A DNA stretch of 64,000 nucleotides from Paenibacillus glucanolyticus NBRC 15330 (GTDB lineage: Bacteria > Bacillota > Bacilli > Paenibacillales > Paenibacillaceae), in NCBI RefSeq assembly GCF_004000885.1, contig NZ_BIMC01000010.1, forward strand, positions 124,001 through 188,000. Reading direction: 5' to 3'. Shown piece after piece: positions 32,816 through 42,091 of this stretch (position 1 is the first letter of the stretch; each line of letters starts with the position of its first letter). The notes beneath the pieces are model-generated. The model was not told the DNA's origin. It ran no database searches and saw nothing but the letters and a program-made list of their open reading frames with translations. Made by a program: the position numbers and the translations under genes.

Positions 32816-33733
32816 ATGAAAACGATTAAGCTTGGAAGCAGTTCACTCGAAGTACCTGTTGTAGCCGTTGGTTGCATGCGAATAAATTCATTGGAAAAAG
32901 CAGAAGCCGAGCGCTTCGTGCAAAGCGCGCTGGAGGAAGGAGCCAACTTCTTCGATCATGCCGATATCTATGGCAGCGGTGCTTGCGAAGAGATTTTTGC
33001 AGATGCCATACATATGAACGCAGAGATCCGCGAGAAGATCATTCTTCAATCCAAATGCGGGATTCGTCAGGGCATGTTCGATTTCTCCAAGGAGCATATC
33101 CTGGACTCCGTGGATGGAATTTTGAAGAGACTGAAGACCGATTATCTTGATGTGCTTCTCCTTCACCGTCCGGATACACTCGTTGAGCCCGAAGAGGTTG
33201 CCGAAGCCTTTGACAAACTCGAAAGCTCCGGCAAAGTGCGCCATTTTGGTGTATCCAACCAGAACCCGATGCAAATTCAGTTACTGAAAAAAGCCGTGAA
33301 GCAGCCGCTCGTGGCGAACCAGCTGCAGCTCAGCATCACGAACACCACCATGATTCAAAGCGGTATCAACGTCAATATGGAGAATGATGCTGCTGTAAAC
33401 CGCGATGGCAGCATTCTCGAGTTCTGCAGACTTCATGATATAACGATTCAGCCTTGGTCGCCTTTCCAATATGGTTTCTTTGAAGGTGTATTCCTTGGAA
33501 GCGACAAATTCCCTGAGCTTAATCAGAAGATCGATGAAATTGCGGAAAAATACAGCGTAAGCAACACAACGATTGCCATTGCATGGCTGCTCCGCCATCC
33601 TGCACATATGCAGCCCATTATCGGTACAATGAACATCAACCGTTTGAAGGACTGCATTAAAGCCGGCGATGTGACATTGACCCGTGAAGAATGGTATGCC
33701 ATTTACCGTGCAGCAGGCAATATTCTGCCATAA
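32816..33733 (+). CDS. Aldo/keto reductase (YdhF-like)
   Basis: 305 residues from the ATG at 32816, which follows GGGAGG; upstream in-frame codons are not needed. A TIM-barrel aldo/keto reductase: catalytic tetrad elements are in NFFDHADIYGSGACEEIF (Asp and Tyr), ILQSKCGIRQ (Lys) and DVLLLHRPD (His), and the NADPH-binding tail is IIGTMNINRLKDCIKA. It resembles the COG4989/YdhF group of oxidoreductases. Substrate unknown. Single gene with a strong terminator. Confidence 0.92.
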   Translation: MKTIKLGSSSLEVPVVAVGCMRINSLEKAEAERFVQSALEEGANFFDHADIYGSGACEEIFADAIHMNAEIREKIILQSKCGIRQGMFDFSKEHILDSVDGILKRLKTDYLDVLLLHRPDTLVEPEEVAEAFDKLESSGKVRHFGVSNQNPMQIQLLKKAVKQPLVANQLQLSITNTTMIQSGINVNMENDAAVNRDGSILEFCRLHDITIQPWSPFQYGFFEGVFLGSDKFPELNQKIDEIAEKYSVSNTTIAIAWLLRHPAHMQPIIGTMNINRLKDCIKAGDVTLTREEWYAIYRAAGNILP

Positions 33734-33743
33734 ATTCATTGCC

Positions 33744-33779
33744 AAACAGCCTCCTATCGACTGCGATAGGAGGCTGTTT
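33744..33779. terminator. Bidirectional intrinsic terminator
   Basis: A 16-bp perfect stem (33744-33759 with 33764-33779) with tetraloop ACTG between the convergent aldo/keto reductase and MFS genes. Confidence 0.88.
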
Positions 33780-33782
33780 CTA

Positions 33783-35111
33783 TTATGATGCCGCGTTATG
33801 GGATGATGCAGCCTTGCGAGCTTTGATCGAGCTTAAACATACAGGTATCAGCACGAGCGCAAGCAATCCTCCTGCTATCGAGAGCGTCCCATAGCTGGTG
33901 CTCGCTACCACCATGCCGGATAAAGCTCCACCGGAAGCTCCGGCTAAGGCAATCAAGACATCCACCGTTCCTTGTGTCTTGGCACGGGTAGAAGCAGGCG
34001 TTGCATCGATGAGCATTGCTGTACCGCTAATAAAGCCAAGGTTCCAGCCTAGACCAAGCAGGGCAAGTGCCGTTATGATGAGTGCCATGGATTCCGCAGG
34101 AGCTATTGCTGCGAGAATCCCCGAACATAACATCACGATTCCGGCAGTGACCGACATGACAATCCGGCCGATTTTGTCCACGAGGAAACCCGTGAACAGC
34201 GAGGGCAGATACATTGCCCCGATATGGATTCCAATCACTAACCCGACGGCATTCAAATCATGGCCGTGATGTTTCATATGAACGGGCGTCATGGTCATAA
34301 TGGAGACCATCACCACTTGTGTCAGTATCATCACACAGGCTCCAACCAAGATCCCCCGTGTATTTCGCTCGGATCTGTTCACAGCTTCATTCGAAGAATC
34401 AGCGACGTTACGGATGTTCGCCTCTTCTATCGCTTGGGCAATTCCATACGGGTCCGGACGCAGGAATAACAGAAGAATCAAACCTGCAAGAATAAAGGCT
34501 CCCGCAGCAAGAATAAACGGCCCTGCCAATGCAGGGACACCGATAGATTCCGCAACTCTGCCCATGACGCCGACCAGATTGGGACCTGCAACGGCGCCGA
34601 AGGTGGTCGATACCATCGCCATACTAACTGCAGCAGCTCGCTGTGAAGGTTTGGCCAGGTCAGTCCCTGCATAGCGGGCCTGCATATTCGTAGCGGTACC
34701 TGCTCCATAAATCAGCAGCGAAGCGAACAACAGATAAATATTCTGATGAACAGCCGCGATAATGATGCCGATAGCTGCAACACCGCCGGCGATGAAGCCG
34801 CTAGCCAAGGCCGGCCCCCTGCCCCATCGCTGGGTTAGACGTCCGACAAACCACGCTCCCAGTGCCGAGCCGACCGTAATGAGAGCAACGGGGATTCCTG
34901 CGTAGCTGTCCGTCTTCAGCATATCCTGTGCCAGCAGGGCACCGACGGTTAAGCCTGCCGCAAGCCCTGCACCACCGAATATTTGCGATAGAATAACAAC
35001 AATAAGTGTCTTTTTATATAGCTGCTCCTGCAGCTTCGGAGAACCCACATAACGTTGAATCGTTGGTGTTCGCTTATTTCCTGCTTCGGAAGATGAAGAT
35101 TCTTGTGTCAT
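33783..35111 (-). CDS. MFS transporter
   Basis: 442 residues with a 35-residue hydrophilic N-terminus and about 12 helices. MFS loop motifs are FVGRLTQRWGRGPALASG after helix 2 and FLVDKIGRIVMSVTAG after helix 8. The long central loop (IEEANIRNVADSSNEAVN) separates the two halves. Probably a drug or metabolite exporter; no substrate can be read. The ATG follows AAAGGAG. The frameshifted GNAT gene lies upstream on the same strand? No: it is downstream in coordinate but upstream in transcription, at 35136. Confidence 0.88.
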   Translation of the reverse strand: MTQESSSSEAGNKRTPTIQRYVGSPKLQEQLYKKTLIVVILSQIFGGAGLAAGLTVGALLAQDMLKTDSYAGIPVALITVGSALGAWFVGRLTQRWGRGPALASGFIAGGVAAIGIIIAAVHQNIYLLFASLLIYGAGTATNMQARYAGTDLAKPSQRAAAVSMAMVSTTFGAVAGPNLVGVMGRVAESIGVPALAGPFILAAGAFILAGLILLLFLRPDPYGIAQAIEEANIRNVADSSNEAVNRSERNTRGILVGACVMILTQVVMVSIMTMTPVHMKHHGHDLNAVGLVIGIHIGAMYLPSLFTGFLVDKIGRIVMSVTAGIVMLCSGILAAIAPAESMALIITALALLGLGWNLGFISGTAMLIDATPASTRAKTQGTVDVLIALAGASGGALSGMVVASTSYGTLSIAGGLLALVLIPVCLSSIKARKAASSHNAAS

Positions 35112-35135
35112 CCCATTTCTCCTTTAGTTAAGTAA

Positions 35136-35983
35136 TCATGATGGAACCAGGTTGAATTCATATCCCTTATAAGCAAATTCTATTTGAAAACCGATGCGAC
35201 GTGCAATCCCGTTTGAAGGCAAGTTCCCTTCCGAGCAATCCCAATAAGGGATGAAACCATGTCTCAAACAATGCTCTACCATAGCATAAACCGCGCATTG
35301 TGCAAGCTTGTTCCCTCGATGTGATTCCATGGTCTTGATATCAAGGGCGTGTATATTCCGATATCTGAAACCGGTCATACACAAGCTTACGACCTGCCCA
35401 TGATAAAGTACACAGAAACCCAGGCCGTTTTCCAAAAAATCTTCCTGGCTCTGCCAAAACTCCCCGATGGTTGCCTCAATCATCTCAAGATGCTGCATTG
35501 GATGATTCCGGAGCAATTCCATAGTCACTTGCTGAACCTCATAGTCCGCACCGAGCTCAGGTCTACGAATGGAACGAAAGTCCGCAGGATTCAGATTATA
35601 CACATATTGATTCCAGTCTCCGCCAGCTGACGATCCGCAAAAAGCTCTTCTTGAAAAACCCGATACCAGCTCAAATGGTCACCGAGACATTCAAACCACT
35701 CGACACCGAGTTCTACGGCTTGGGGTGTAATGATGGTATCGATAAAAGCCCGAATTTCGTAATTGAATGCCGGATTTCCGGAATCCCCGACAAAATGAAA
35801 ACCGTCTAAATTACCCTGCCATATCATGCCTGACCGTGGATGATCCACGTCATCAACGAATACCCTCCCAGGATTCATGCCTGCTATGATGGCCTTACTC
35901 TCTAAGTTCATCCCCCGATTCACCAGATTTCGGCATCGATGAAACTGTGCTGGTTCAAGTTCATGTATAAGCAATTGGATCAC
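35136..35983 (-). pseudogene. GNAT acetyltransferase gene broken by a frameshift
   Basis: Two overlapping frames carry the two halves of one GNAT (PF12746-like) protein. The first (35983 to 35591, GTG start) holds IIAGMNPGRVFVDDVDHPRS and GVEWFECLG and ends at ADRQLAETGINMCII. The second (open from about 35620 to 35136) continues with WNQYVYNLNPADFRS, FWQSQEDFLENGLGFCVLYH and PYWDCSEGNLPSNGIARRIG. The join is at about 35610-35622, where GAG-AC-TGG lacks one base for continuous reading. It is either a recent inactivating mutation or a sequencing error; the rest looks intact. Confidence 0.85.
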
Positions 35984-36094
35984 AATTCAAGGGAACAAAC
36001 AGCTTTATTAAAAATCAGATGAACAATCTTCGGAATACGGCATGCTGTTTGCATCAACTGCATCCATCCTCTTGTTCTTCATCATCCGAGCGAA

Positions 36095-37744
36095 TCACAA
36101 CCTCGCAATCGATCTTCCGGCCTGTCTGCCCGTAAAGAGACAGCCTCCGAGGAAAGTTCCCTCCAGCGCCCGGTATCCGTGCAAGCCTCCCCCTCCGAAT
36201 CCCGCCGCTTCTCCGACCGCATAAAGCCCTGGCACAGGCTTGCCGGAGGCGTTCAACACTCGACCGGATAAATCCGTTTGCAGTCCGCCTAAGGTTTTGC
36301 GGCTTAGAATGTTCAGACGCACCGCAATCAACGGACCGTTGGCAGGATCCAGAAATTTGTGAGGCTTGGCAACGCGGATCAGACGATCCCCTATGTAGTT
36401 CCTTGCTCCCCGCAGGGCTGTAATCTGCAAATCCTTTGTGAATTTGTTGTCCATCTCCCGATCTCGCGCAAGAACCTGTCTCTCCATATCTGCCAATTGA
36501 ATGAGTCCGTGACCCGTAAGCTCGTTCATCTTGCTTACAAGCTCAGGCAACGTTCCCGCTTGGACAAAATCCTCTCCCCGATCCAGGAAGGCCTGCACCG
36601 GACCCGGCGTACCGGCACCTGCTCTTCCCAACACTTGACGTATGCTCTTCCCCGTCAAATCGGGATTCTGCTCTGAGCCGGACAGCGCGAATTCTTTCTC
36701 AATCACTTTTCGGGTTAAGATGAACCAGGAGTAATCATATCCTGTATCCTGGATCGCTTTGAGCGTTCCCAGTGTATCAAAGCCCGGAAAATTCGGTGCC
36801 GGGAACCGCTGCCCCCTTGCATCCAGCCAGAGAGATGAAGGGCCCGGCAAGATCCGAATTCCGTGCATCGGCCAGACTGGATCCCAATTCTGGATCCCTT
36901 CCGTGTAATGCCACATCCGATCCCGGTTGACCATCCGGCCACCTGCTTGCTCGGCGATTCCCAGCATGCGTCCGTCAACATAAGCCGGGACACCGGAGAG
37001 CATATTTTGAGGTGCTTTCCCAAGCCGTGACGGCCATAATTGTCTGATCAACGCATGGTTGGCCCCGATTCCTCCACTGGATACAACAACGGCCTCTGCA
37101 TAACACTCGTATTCACCAATTACATCCCGCGAGCTTTTTTCGCCACGCAACACCGGGCTTGGGGCTAACACCGAGCCTTTGACACCCATCACCGCTCCAT
37201 CATGCGTCATAAGCTCATCCACCTGATGCCGGGGCCGATATTCAACCAGTCCTGAGCTTATAGCCTCTCGAACCCTGAACTCAAAAGGCTTGACAATTCC
37301 CGGACCGGTCCCCCACACAATATGAAAACGGGGAACGGAGTTGCCGTGTCCCTCTGCCAAATATCCCCCGCGCTCTGCCCATCCTACAACCGGAAAGAAT
37401 CGTACGCCCAGTGAGTGAAGCCATGCCCGCTTCTCACCTGCCGCAAAGTGAACATAAGCCTCCGCCCACCTTCGACCCCATAGATCTTCGTCTTCATCCC
37501 GATCAAAGCCAGCGGAACCAACCCAATCCTGCCATGCAAGGTCGCGGGAATCCTTGATTCCCAATCTTCGCTGTTCTGGTGAATCAACGAGAAATAGTCC
37601 GCCAAAAGACCACCAGGCCTGCCCGCCAATGAAGCTTTCCGGCTCCTGATCAAGCAGCAGCACTTTCTTCCCGGCCTCAGCCATCTCCGCGGTTGCTACC
37701 AGACCGGATAGACCGGCTCCCACCACAATCACGTCATATTTCAT
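36095..37744 (-). CDS. FAD-binding dehydrogenase (fumarate reductase/KstD-like flavoprotein)
   Basis: 549 residues. The FAD motif YDVIVVGAGLSGLVATAEMA is at 3-22 and LLLDQEPESFIGGQAWWSFG follows, typical of the FAD-binding dehydrogenase group related to 3-ketosteroid dehydrogenases and fumarate reductase flavoproteins. The C-terminus has the second FAD contact, VPGLYAVGEAAGFGGGGLHG. Substrate unknown. The ATG follows a weak GGGGG. It stands alone, with 111 bases of apparently empty DNA to the GNAT pseudogene. Confidence 0.87.
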   Translation of the reverse strand: MKYDVIVVGAGLSGLVATAEMAEAGKKVLLLDQEPESFIGGQAWWSFGGLFLVDSPEQRRLGIKDSRDLAWQDWVGSAGFDRDEDEDLWGRRWAEAYVHFAAGEKRAWLHSLGVRFFPVVGWAERGGYLAEGHGNSVPRFHIVWGTGPGIVKPFEFRVREAISSGLVEYRPRHQVDELMTHDGAVMGVKGSVLAPSPVLRGEKSSRDVIGEYECYAEAVVVSSGGIGANHALIRQLWPSRLGKAPQNMLSGVPAYVDGRMLGIAEQAGGRMVNRDRMWHYTEGIQNWDPVWPMHGIRILPGPSSLWLDARGQRFPAPNFPGFDTLGTLKAIQDTGYDYSWFILTRKVIEKEFALSGSEQNPDLTGKSIRQVLGRAGAGTPGPVQAFLDRGEDFVQAGTLPELVSKMNELTGHGLIQLADMERQVLARDREMDNKFTKDLQITALRGARNYIGDRLIRVAKPHKFLDPANGPLIAVRLNILSRKTLGGLQTDLSGRVLNASGKPVPGLYAVGEAAGFGGGGLHGYRALEGTFLGGCLFTGRQAGRSIARL

Positions 37745-37890
37745 GCATGCCCCCGTTCTTCAGCTTAAGCTGACTAATTCAAGTCATGTAGAAATCATAT
37801 TCGTCGGTGCGTAAACGTTTTCCTGTAACAGAACCAAATAGTTTGCCAAGCCAAAACAGCTTGCTATGTAAGCCCGTACAATAACAAAAG

Positions 37891-37920
37891 AAACCCACAC
37901 CGAGCAGCCGGTGTGGGTTT
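37891..37920 (-). terminator. Intrinsic terminator of the yjcZ-like gene
   Basis: AAACCCACACCG (minus strand, from 37920) pairs perfectly with CGGTGTGGGTTT around a 6-base loop, followed by CTTTTGTTATT. Confidence 0.85.
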
Positions 37921-37933
37921 CCGTATTCAATTA

Positions 37934-38062
37934 TTAAACGCCGAATCCGAATCCGAATGCAGATACAATGATTACCAAGAGAATAAAGAGAACCAGTACT
38001 GCACCAACGGATCCGTAACCTCCGCCGTAACCGCCAACTCCATATCCAGCAACTTCACCCAT
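37934..38062 (-). CDS. YjcZ-family sporulation micro-protein (42 residues)
   Basis: ATG at 38060-38062, eight bases after GGAGG. The product is a Gly/Tyr-rich head (MGEVAGYGVGGYGGGYG), a hydrophobic helix (VLVLFILLVIIVSAFGFG) and ends FGFGV. This is the YjcZ/YczM family of small proteins found in Bacillus and Paenibacillus spores and tied to sporulation. It has its own terminator. Role in the spore is not established. Confidence 0.9.
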   Translation of the reverse strand: MGEVAGYGVGGYGGGYGSVGAVLVLFILLVIIVSAFGFGFGV

Positions 38063-38194
38063 TTGTCTAACCTCCTTTATTTTTCCGAACACCATATCCT
38101 ATGCTCAATAATTCAAAGAGACTAGACTCTCGAGAAAAAAATAAAGCAAACGGGCGTTTGGAAGCGGCAGGAAATCCGATGTCATGAAAAAACC

Positions 38195-38989
38195 TTAATC
38201 CGCCAGCATTTTCTTCGCGAAACTGAGTACGTCCGACTTGGCGCTTTCTGCCCAGATGGTGTAGCGAATCTGACTTTCCTCATCTACCCAATCCAAATGA
38301 TCTCTCCCTTTGGAGTCATCTGTATACACGCACTCCACTCCGTTGATGACGATGGTCTCTGTTTTCTCGTTTGGCTTCTCAGCCGGTACAGGAGTTCCGT
38401 TCATTGGCGGAGCCGGATGAATATAATTTGCAATGACATCCAATTTCACGCTGCCTTTCTCATAATTGAGAACAACTGCTGTTGCTTCATTCACGTCAGG
38501 TATTGCTTGGGTGTATAACGTTTTATTTCCTTTCGCGGCCTCTGCTTTCAGTTCCTTCTCTAACTTTTTATAGAGGTCGGATGTTTTTTCCGGGCTCTTT
38601 AAGTATAGAACGGCATTTTGAAAGACATAGCCCTTGGGCAATACATTCGGTTTTGTCAGCGCGGGGGCGTCCATGGCCTTCGCCTTCTTCAAGTAATCAG
38701 AATACGTATCGTAAACAAAACCCTTGCTTGCAAAGTAAATTTGATCCAATGGATTATATTCTTTGTCGGCAGCATAGTATGCAACCATCTGTCCCGGCTT
38801 AAGTCCTTTGGTCAGCTCATAAATTTGATCATCGAGCGAAGACGTCAACTTCTCTGATTTCACGGAAGAGGCTGCTGCAGGCTTGATCTTGGTCTGCGGT
38901 ACCGTTGTGCTTGCTGCATAAGCATTAGCGGATCCGATCATCATCGTAGCGGCGAGAAATAAGGCAACTTTCATCTTGTTTTTCATCAT
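38195..38989 (-). CDS. Secreted protein, paralogue of the neighbouring anti-sigma extracellular domain
   Basis: 264 residues with a signal peptide (KVALFLAATMMIGSANAYAA, cleavage after AYA). The mature part aligns by eye with the extracytoplasmic part of the protein at 39103: both contain GQMVAYYAADKEYNPLDQIY versus GEQAVYYIKDRHMTSSAKKY, then an APxLxxPxxxPxGYxF segment, and both end with a LxWVDEESQIRYTIW / LTWLSDNEEVMYVIT block. It may share the ligand or substrate of that anti-sigma factor. Function unknown. Third gene of the sigma module, 113 bases behind. Confidence 0.7.
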   Translation of the reverse strand: MMKNKMKVALFLAATMMIGSANAYAASTTVPQTKIKPAAASSVKSEKLTSSLDDQIYELTKGLKPGQMVAYYAADKEYNPLDQIYFASKGFVYDTYSDYLKKAKAMDAPALTKPNVLPKGYVFQNAVLYLKSPEKTSDLYKKLEKELKAEAAKGNKTLYTQAIPDVNEATAVVLNYEKGSVKLDVIANYIHPAPPMNGTPVPAEKPNEKTETIVINGVECVYTDDSKGRDHLDWVDEESQIRYTIWAESAKSDVLSFAKKMLAD

Positions 38990-39102
38990 GGTACAATTCG
39001 TGCTCCTTTCGGCGGCTAGGCCTTCTAAGTTTTTAAATACATTTCGTATAACGCCCAGCCGCGAATAAAAGGGACATTTTGTTAAAAAATCAGGGGGATT
39101 CT

Positions 39103-40068
39103 TTATTCCGGCAGGAGACCGGCGGCAATTTTCGCAAAATCATCGTTGGACAGCGGATCCTTCGGGTCGTCCGTAATCACATACATCACTTCTTCATTGT
39201 CGCTGAGCCATGTTAACTTACGGTTCGCGGAAACAGAGTTGGAGGACAGGATCATTTCTTTTCCATTCACCGTTAGTTTTACAGCTTGCTCTGTAGGAAC
39301 ACCCGCCTTTGAGCCCTTTTCTCGGGCAAATGCGATGAAAATAATCCGGCTTTCGTCTTTTCGGTATTCCATCACCGTAGACGCAATCTTCGACCAAGAG
39401 ACCCTTTTATAAAACAGCCCCTGTTCTTCATCAGACTTTGCAGCCTGCTCCTTGAGTTCATTCAGAAGGCTCTCATACTCTGGCGTGCCCCATACAGGTT
39501 CGTTCCTAATTTGGATTTGCCCCCGGTCAAAGAAGTACCCTGCCGGGACATATTCCGGTTCTTGTAACACGGGAGCCCCCTTCTCCTTGATTTCTTTGGC
39601 CAGATCGTTATAATTCGGATGCTGAATCGTTTTGTAAAAATAGTTCAGAGGATATTTTTTGGCGGATGAAGTCATGTGCCTGTCCTTGATATAATACACG
39701 GCCTGTTCTCCCGGCTTTAACCTCTTGCTCAGTTCTTCTTCCGTTTCCCTTTCACGTTTGGCGTTATATTCCGATTCGGTGTATTTCCATGGCTTCATGG
39801 TAGTCAGTATGATTTCGCCTTCCTTGTTTTTGATCTGTATGAAGTATTGACTGGCGTAGACACTCATCGACGAAAGAATCAATATGGCAGACAGTGAGGC
39901 CATCATGATGTATTTCCTCCGATTACGGAATCCCCTTCCCTGTTTCTTCTGATGAATTTGACGAACCTGGCGCATGATGGCAGGGGTTACGTCAACCTCA
40001 TCCTCTACCGATTGCAATTCCAAACTTCTCAGCATTCGATCTTGGTCCGACTGTCCGTAATCTCGCAT
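39103..40068 (-). CDS. Anti-sigma factor-like membrane protein (DUF4367-like sensor)
   Basis: 321 residues: a charged cytoplasmic N-terminus (about 1-50), one membrane helix (MMASLSAILILSSMSVYASQ, about 54-73) and an extracytoplasmic domain of about 245 residues with the PEYVPAGYFF pattern of DUF4367-like sensors. The gene overlaps the ECF sigma gene by 40 bases, as in the pair at 23963-25712. It probably sequesters that sigma factor. No zinc-binding anti-sigma (HxxxCxxC) motif is present. Confidence 0.8.
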   Translation of the reverse strand: MRDYGQSDQDRMLRSLELQSVEDEVDVTPAIMRQVRQIHQKKQGRGFRNRRKYIMMASLSAILILSSMSVYASQYFIQIKNKEGEIILTTMKPWKYTESEYNAKRERETEEELSKRLKPGEQAVYYIKDRHMTSSAKKYPLNYFYKTIQHPNYNDLAKEIKEKGAPVLQEPEYVPAGYFFDRGQIQIRNEPVWGTPEYESLLNELKEQAAKSDEEQGLFYKRVSWSKIASTVMEYRKDESRIIFIAFAREKGSKAGVPTEQAVKLTVNGKEMILSSNSVSANRKLTWLSDNEEVMYVITDDPKDPLSNDDFAKIAAGLLPE

Positions 40069-40610
40069 AACTCCGTGCCCCCCTTCTCCTCCATCAATTT
40101 GATGACTTTCTGTTTCATGCGTGCATATTTTTTCTTCACTGCACTAAGATTCTTATCCAGAATCTGAGCGATCTCTGAGAACGGTTTATCTTCAAACACC
40201 CGCAGCACCAGCAAATTCCGTTCTTCAACCGACAGCTTGCTCATAGCATACTCCAGCGGTTCGCTGAACCATCGGCGCTCCAACGTTTGCTCCACGCTAT
40301 CAGCATGCCCTGCCGGTTTCATAAGCCGACTTACCCGTAAACGCACGCGTCGCTTGCGAATCAGGTTGAGGCAATGATGATAGGCAATTTTGTACAACCA
40401 TGACGAGAACGATACCTTGGCTTCATAAAGATGAAGCTTGGTGAAAGCCTTGATGAATATATCCTGGACGGCATCCTGCGCATCCTGTTTGCAGCCAAGC
40501 ATTCGGCAGCAGTATATGTAGATCTGTTTTTTATACGTTTCGACGATAGGCTCAAAGCAATCTACCTCACCGGCCTTAACGCGTCTCACACACTCCTCGA
40601 TGTAATCCAA
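40029..40610 (-). CDS. ECF-type RNA polymerase sigma factor
   Basis: 193 residues from a TTG at 40610. Region 2 is YIYCCRMLGCKQDAQDAVQD followed by IFIKAFTKLHLYEAKVSFSS, and region 4 is KLSVEERNLLVLRVFEDKPF followed by SEIAQILDKNLSAVKKKYAR. It resembles the sigma factor at 25119 in length, spacing and its NLIRKRRVRLRV linker region. The next gene overlaps it and encodes the likely anti-sigma factor. The upstream sequence GTTATATAACGTAAA is shared in part with the other ECF gene. Confidence 0.9.
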   Translation of the reverse strand: MDYIEECVRRVKAGEVDCFEPIVETYKKQIYIYCCRMLGCKQDAQDAVQDIFIKAFTKLHLYEAKVSFSSWLYKIAYHHCLNLIRKRRVRLRVSRLMKPAGHADSVEQTLERRWFSEPLEYAMSKLSVEERNLLVLRVFEDKPFSEIAQILDKNLSAVKKKYARMKQKVIKLMEEKGGTELCEITDSRTKIEC

Positions 40611-40698
40611 TTCGAAGCCGCACCCCCGCGTACACCATATTTACGTTATATAACACCCCTCTTGCCGAAAAAGGGACATCTGCAATCAAAAAATAAAA

Positions 40699-40729
40699 AA
40701 ACAATCCATACCTTAAGTATGAATTGTTT
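40699..40729 (-). terminator. Intrinsic terminator of the second sigma module
   Basis: AAACAATTCATAC and GTATGGATTGTTT pair with one mismatch around TTAAG, followed on the minus strand by TTTTTATTTTTT. It separates the operon 42639-40809 from the sigma gene at 40610. Confidence 0.8.
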
Positions 40730-40808
40730 TCATATAATGTCGATATTTTCTTTTTAATCGGAAATGCCCGCCAGCGGCCAGGCCCCCGGTCCCTTTTTCA
40801 AGGTACAA

Positions 40809-41306
40809 TCAACTCCGTGAAAAGAGCTTCTTGCGTGCGAGCACCAGTCCACCAGTCACGATGACCACCGCTGCGCCGATCCAGATCCACAGATTCATGC
40901 CCGCTTCCTCCGCTGCGACCACGTTGGCTTCGACCGTATTCGCTCCATAGAGAATCGCTTGCTCTCCTTCCACCACTTGAACTTGATCACGTCCAAATTT
41001 CTCGTAGAGGAAGTTCGCATGCTCTTCATTGTAAGGCGTAATGCCAACTTCCACCTTATCTCCTGCTACAACCGTGTGGGTTACAGTAAAGCCCTCCCGT
41101 GAAAGCTCCTCTTGGCCTGCTCCGGCAACATAATCATCGATTTCCGCTTGTTTATCATCCAGGCTCTCATCTGCGGCGGATACGATATGCATGGACGCGG
41201 ACATCACGCCATTCGGCGCAGCCGCAGCATTGCCTGCCCCTGCCATGAGCAAGACACACCCCAGCATCATGAGCTTAACCCATTGTTTTATATTATCCTT
41301 ATTCAT
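40809..41306 (-). CDS. Exported, C-terminally anchored protein of unknown function
   Basis: 165 residues: signal peptide (LMMLGCVLLMAGAGNAAAA), an extracytoplasmic part of about 95 residues, then a C-terminal helix (LWIWIGAAVVIVTGGLVLA) with a KKLFSRS tail that points inward. The middle (DDYVAGAGQEELSREGFTVT, then VEVGITPYNEEHANFLYEKF) has no family I recognise. It is the third gene of the sigma/anti-sigma operon, 17 bases after the anti-sigma gene, so it is probably a partner or effector of that signal system. Confidence 0.7.
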   Translation of the reverse strand: MNKDNIKQWVKLMMLGCVLLMAGAGNAAAAPNGVMSASMHIVSAADESLDDKQAEIDDYVAGAGQEELSREGFTVTHTVVAGDKVEVGITPYNEEHANFLYEKFGRDQVQVVEGEQAILYGANTVEANVVAAEEAGMNLWIWIGAAVVIVTGGLVLARKKLFSRS

Positions 41307-41323
41307 TTTTCACTACCTCCTGA

Positions 41324-42091
41324 TTATCTCTGGTTTATGTGCTTAACAGGCTCCATGGATCGTGCAATGCGAAGAGCTTCCTCAGCGCTCACAAGCCCTG
41401 ATATCATGAAATGAATATCATCCGTGTACCAGTGAAGCTCAACATTCGGTGTGGTTAATCCGTCATCCTGCAAAGGTTCACCTGCGATCAGGTAACCAGC
41501 GGCACCGTTCACATCGACGGTTTCATCGAAATGCTGCGGCATGCTTGAATTCGCGCTTTTGTCAGCAAATAAACCGAAGGAACGCTCGCCTGCTGTATAA
41601 CTGAATACGGCCGCTCTTGCCGCTTCATTCGGTCCCGTCACTGAAATTTGCTGAAGGGAGTAACCCTCCGGAAGATAGGACGGGACGCGGAGCTTGTCGC
41701 CAAATGCCTGGCCCGCCTCTTCATAACTGCCAAGGATTCGTGGCTCGTTATTGTAGTTAACTGGCGGATCATCGATTGGAGGGTCAGGGTCCATTAGGGT
41801 TACAGGCGGTTCCTGATCTAATGGAGGTGATCCCGGAGAATTGGAGAAATCGGGCTCAGCAAGGAACAGAAATAGTCCGATGAATATCGCGGCCACTGTT
41901 GTTCCGGCGAACCACCGAAGACTTCTCATTCTCGTTCTACGCACCGGGCTCTCCTCCTGCAGGTTCGCTTCATGCTGGATACGCTGCTTCACCTTTTCGC
42001 ACATATGCGAATCAAAGTGAAGGTTGCTGAACAGCATTTCATCCGCTTCGCTTTTCACAAAGTCTCGAAGTTTGTCTTCCTGAGATGTCAT
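41324..42091 (-). CDS. Anti-sigma factor-like membrane protein with DUF4367 domain
   Basis: 255 residues: cytoplasmic N-terminus (1-55), one helix (about 58-77, FAGTTVAAIFIGLFLFLA), a Pro-rich linker (PGSPPLDQEPPVTLMDPDPP) and a DUF4367-type domain with the YLPEGYSLQQISV hallmark. It overlaps the upstream ECF sigma gene by 4 bases (ATGA), so the two are coupled. It should hold that sigma factor inactive and sense an envelope signal through the C-terminal domain. Confidence 0.85.
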   Translation of the reverse strand: MTSQEDKLRDFVKSEADEMLFSNLHFDSHMCEKVKQRIQHEANLQEESPVRRTRMRSLRWFAGTTVAAIFIGLFLFLAEPDFSNSPGSPPLDQEPPVTLMDPDPPIDDPPVNYNNEPRILGSYEEAGQAFGDKLRVPSYLPEGYSLQQISVTGPNEAARAAVFSYTAGERSFGLFADKSANSSMPQHFDETVDVNGAAGYLIAGEPLQDDGLTTPNVELHWYTDDIHFMISGLVSAEEALRIARSMEPVKHINQR

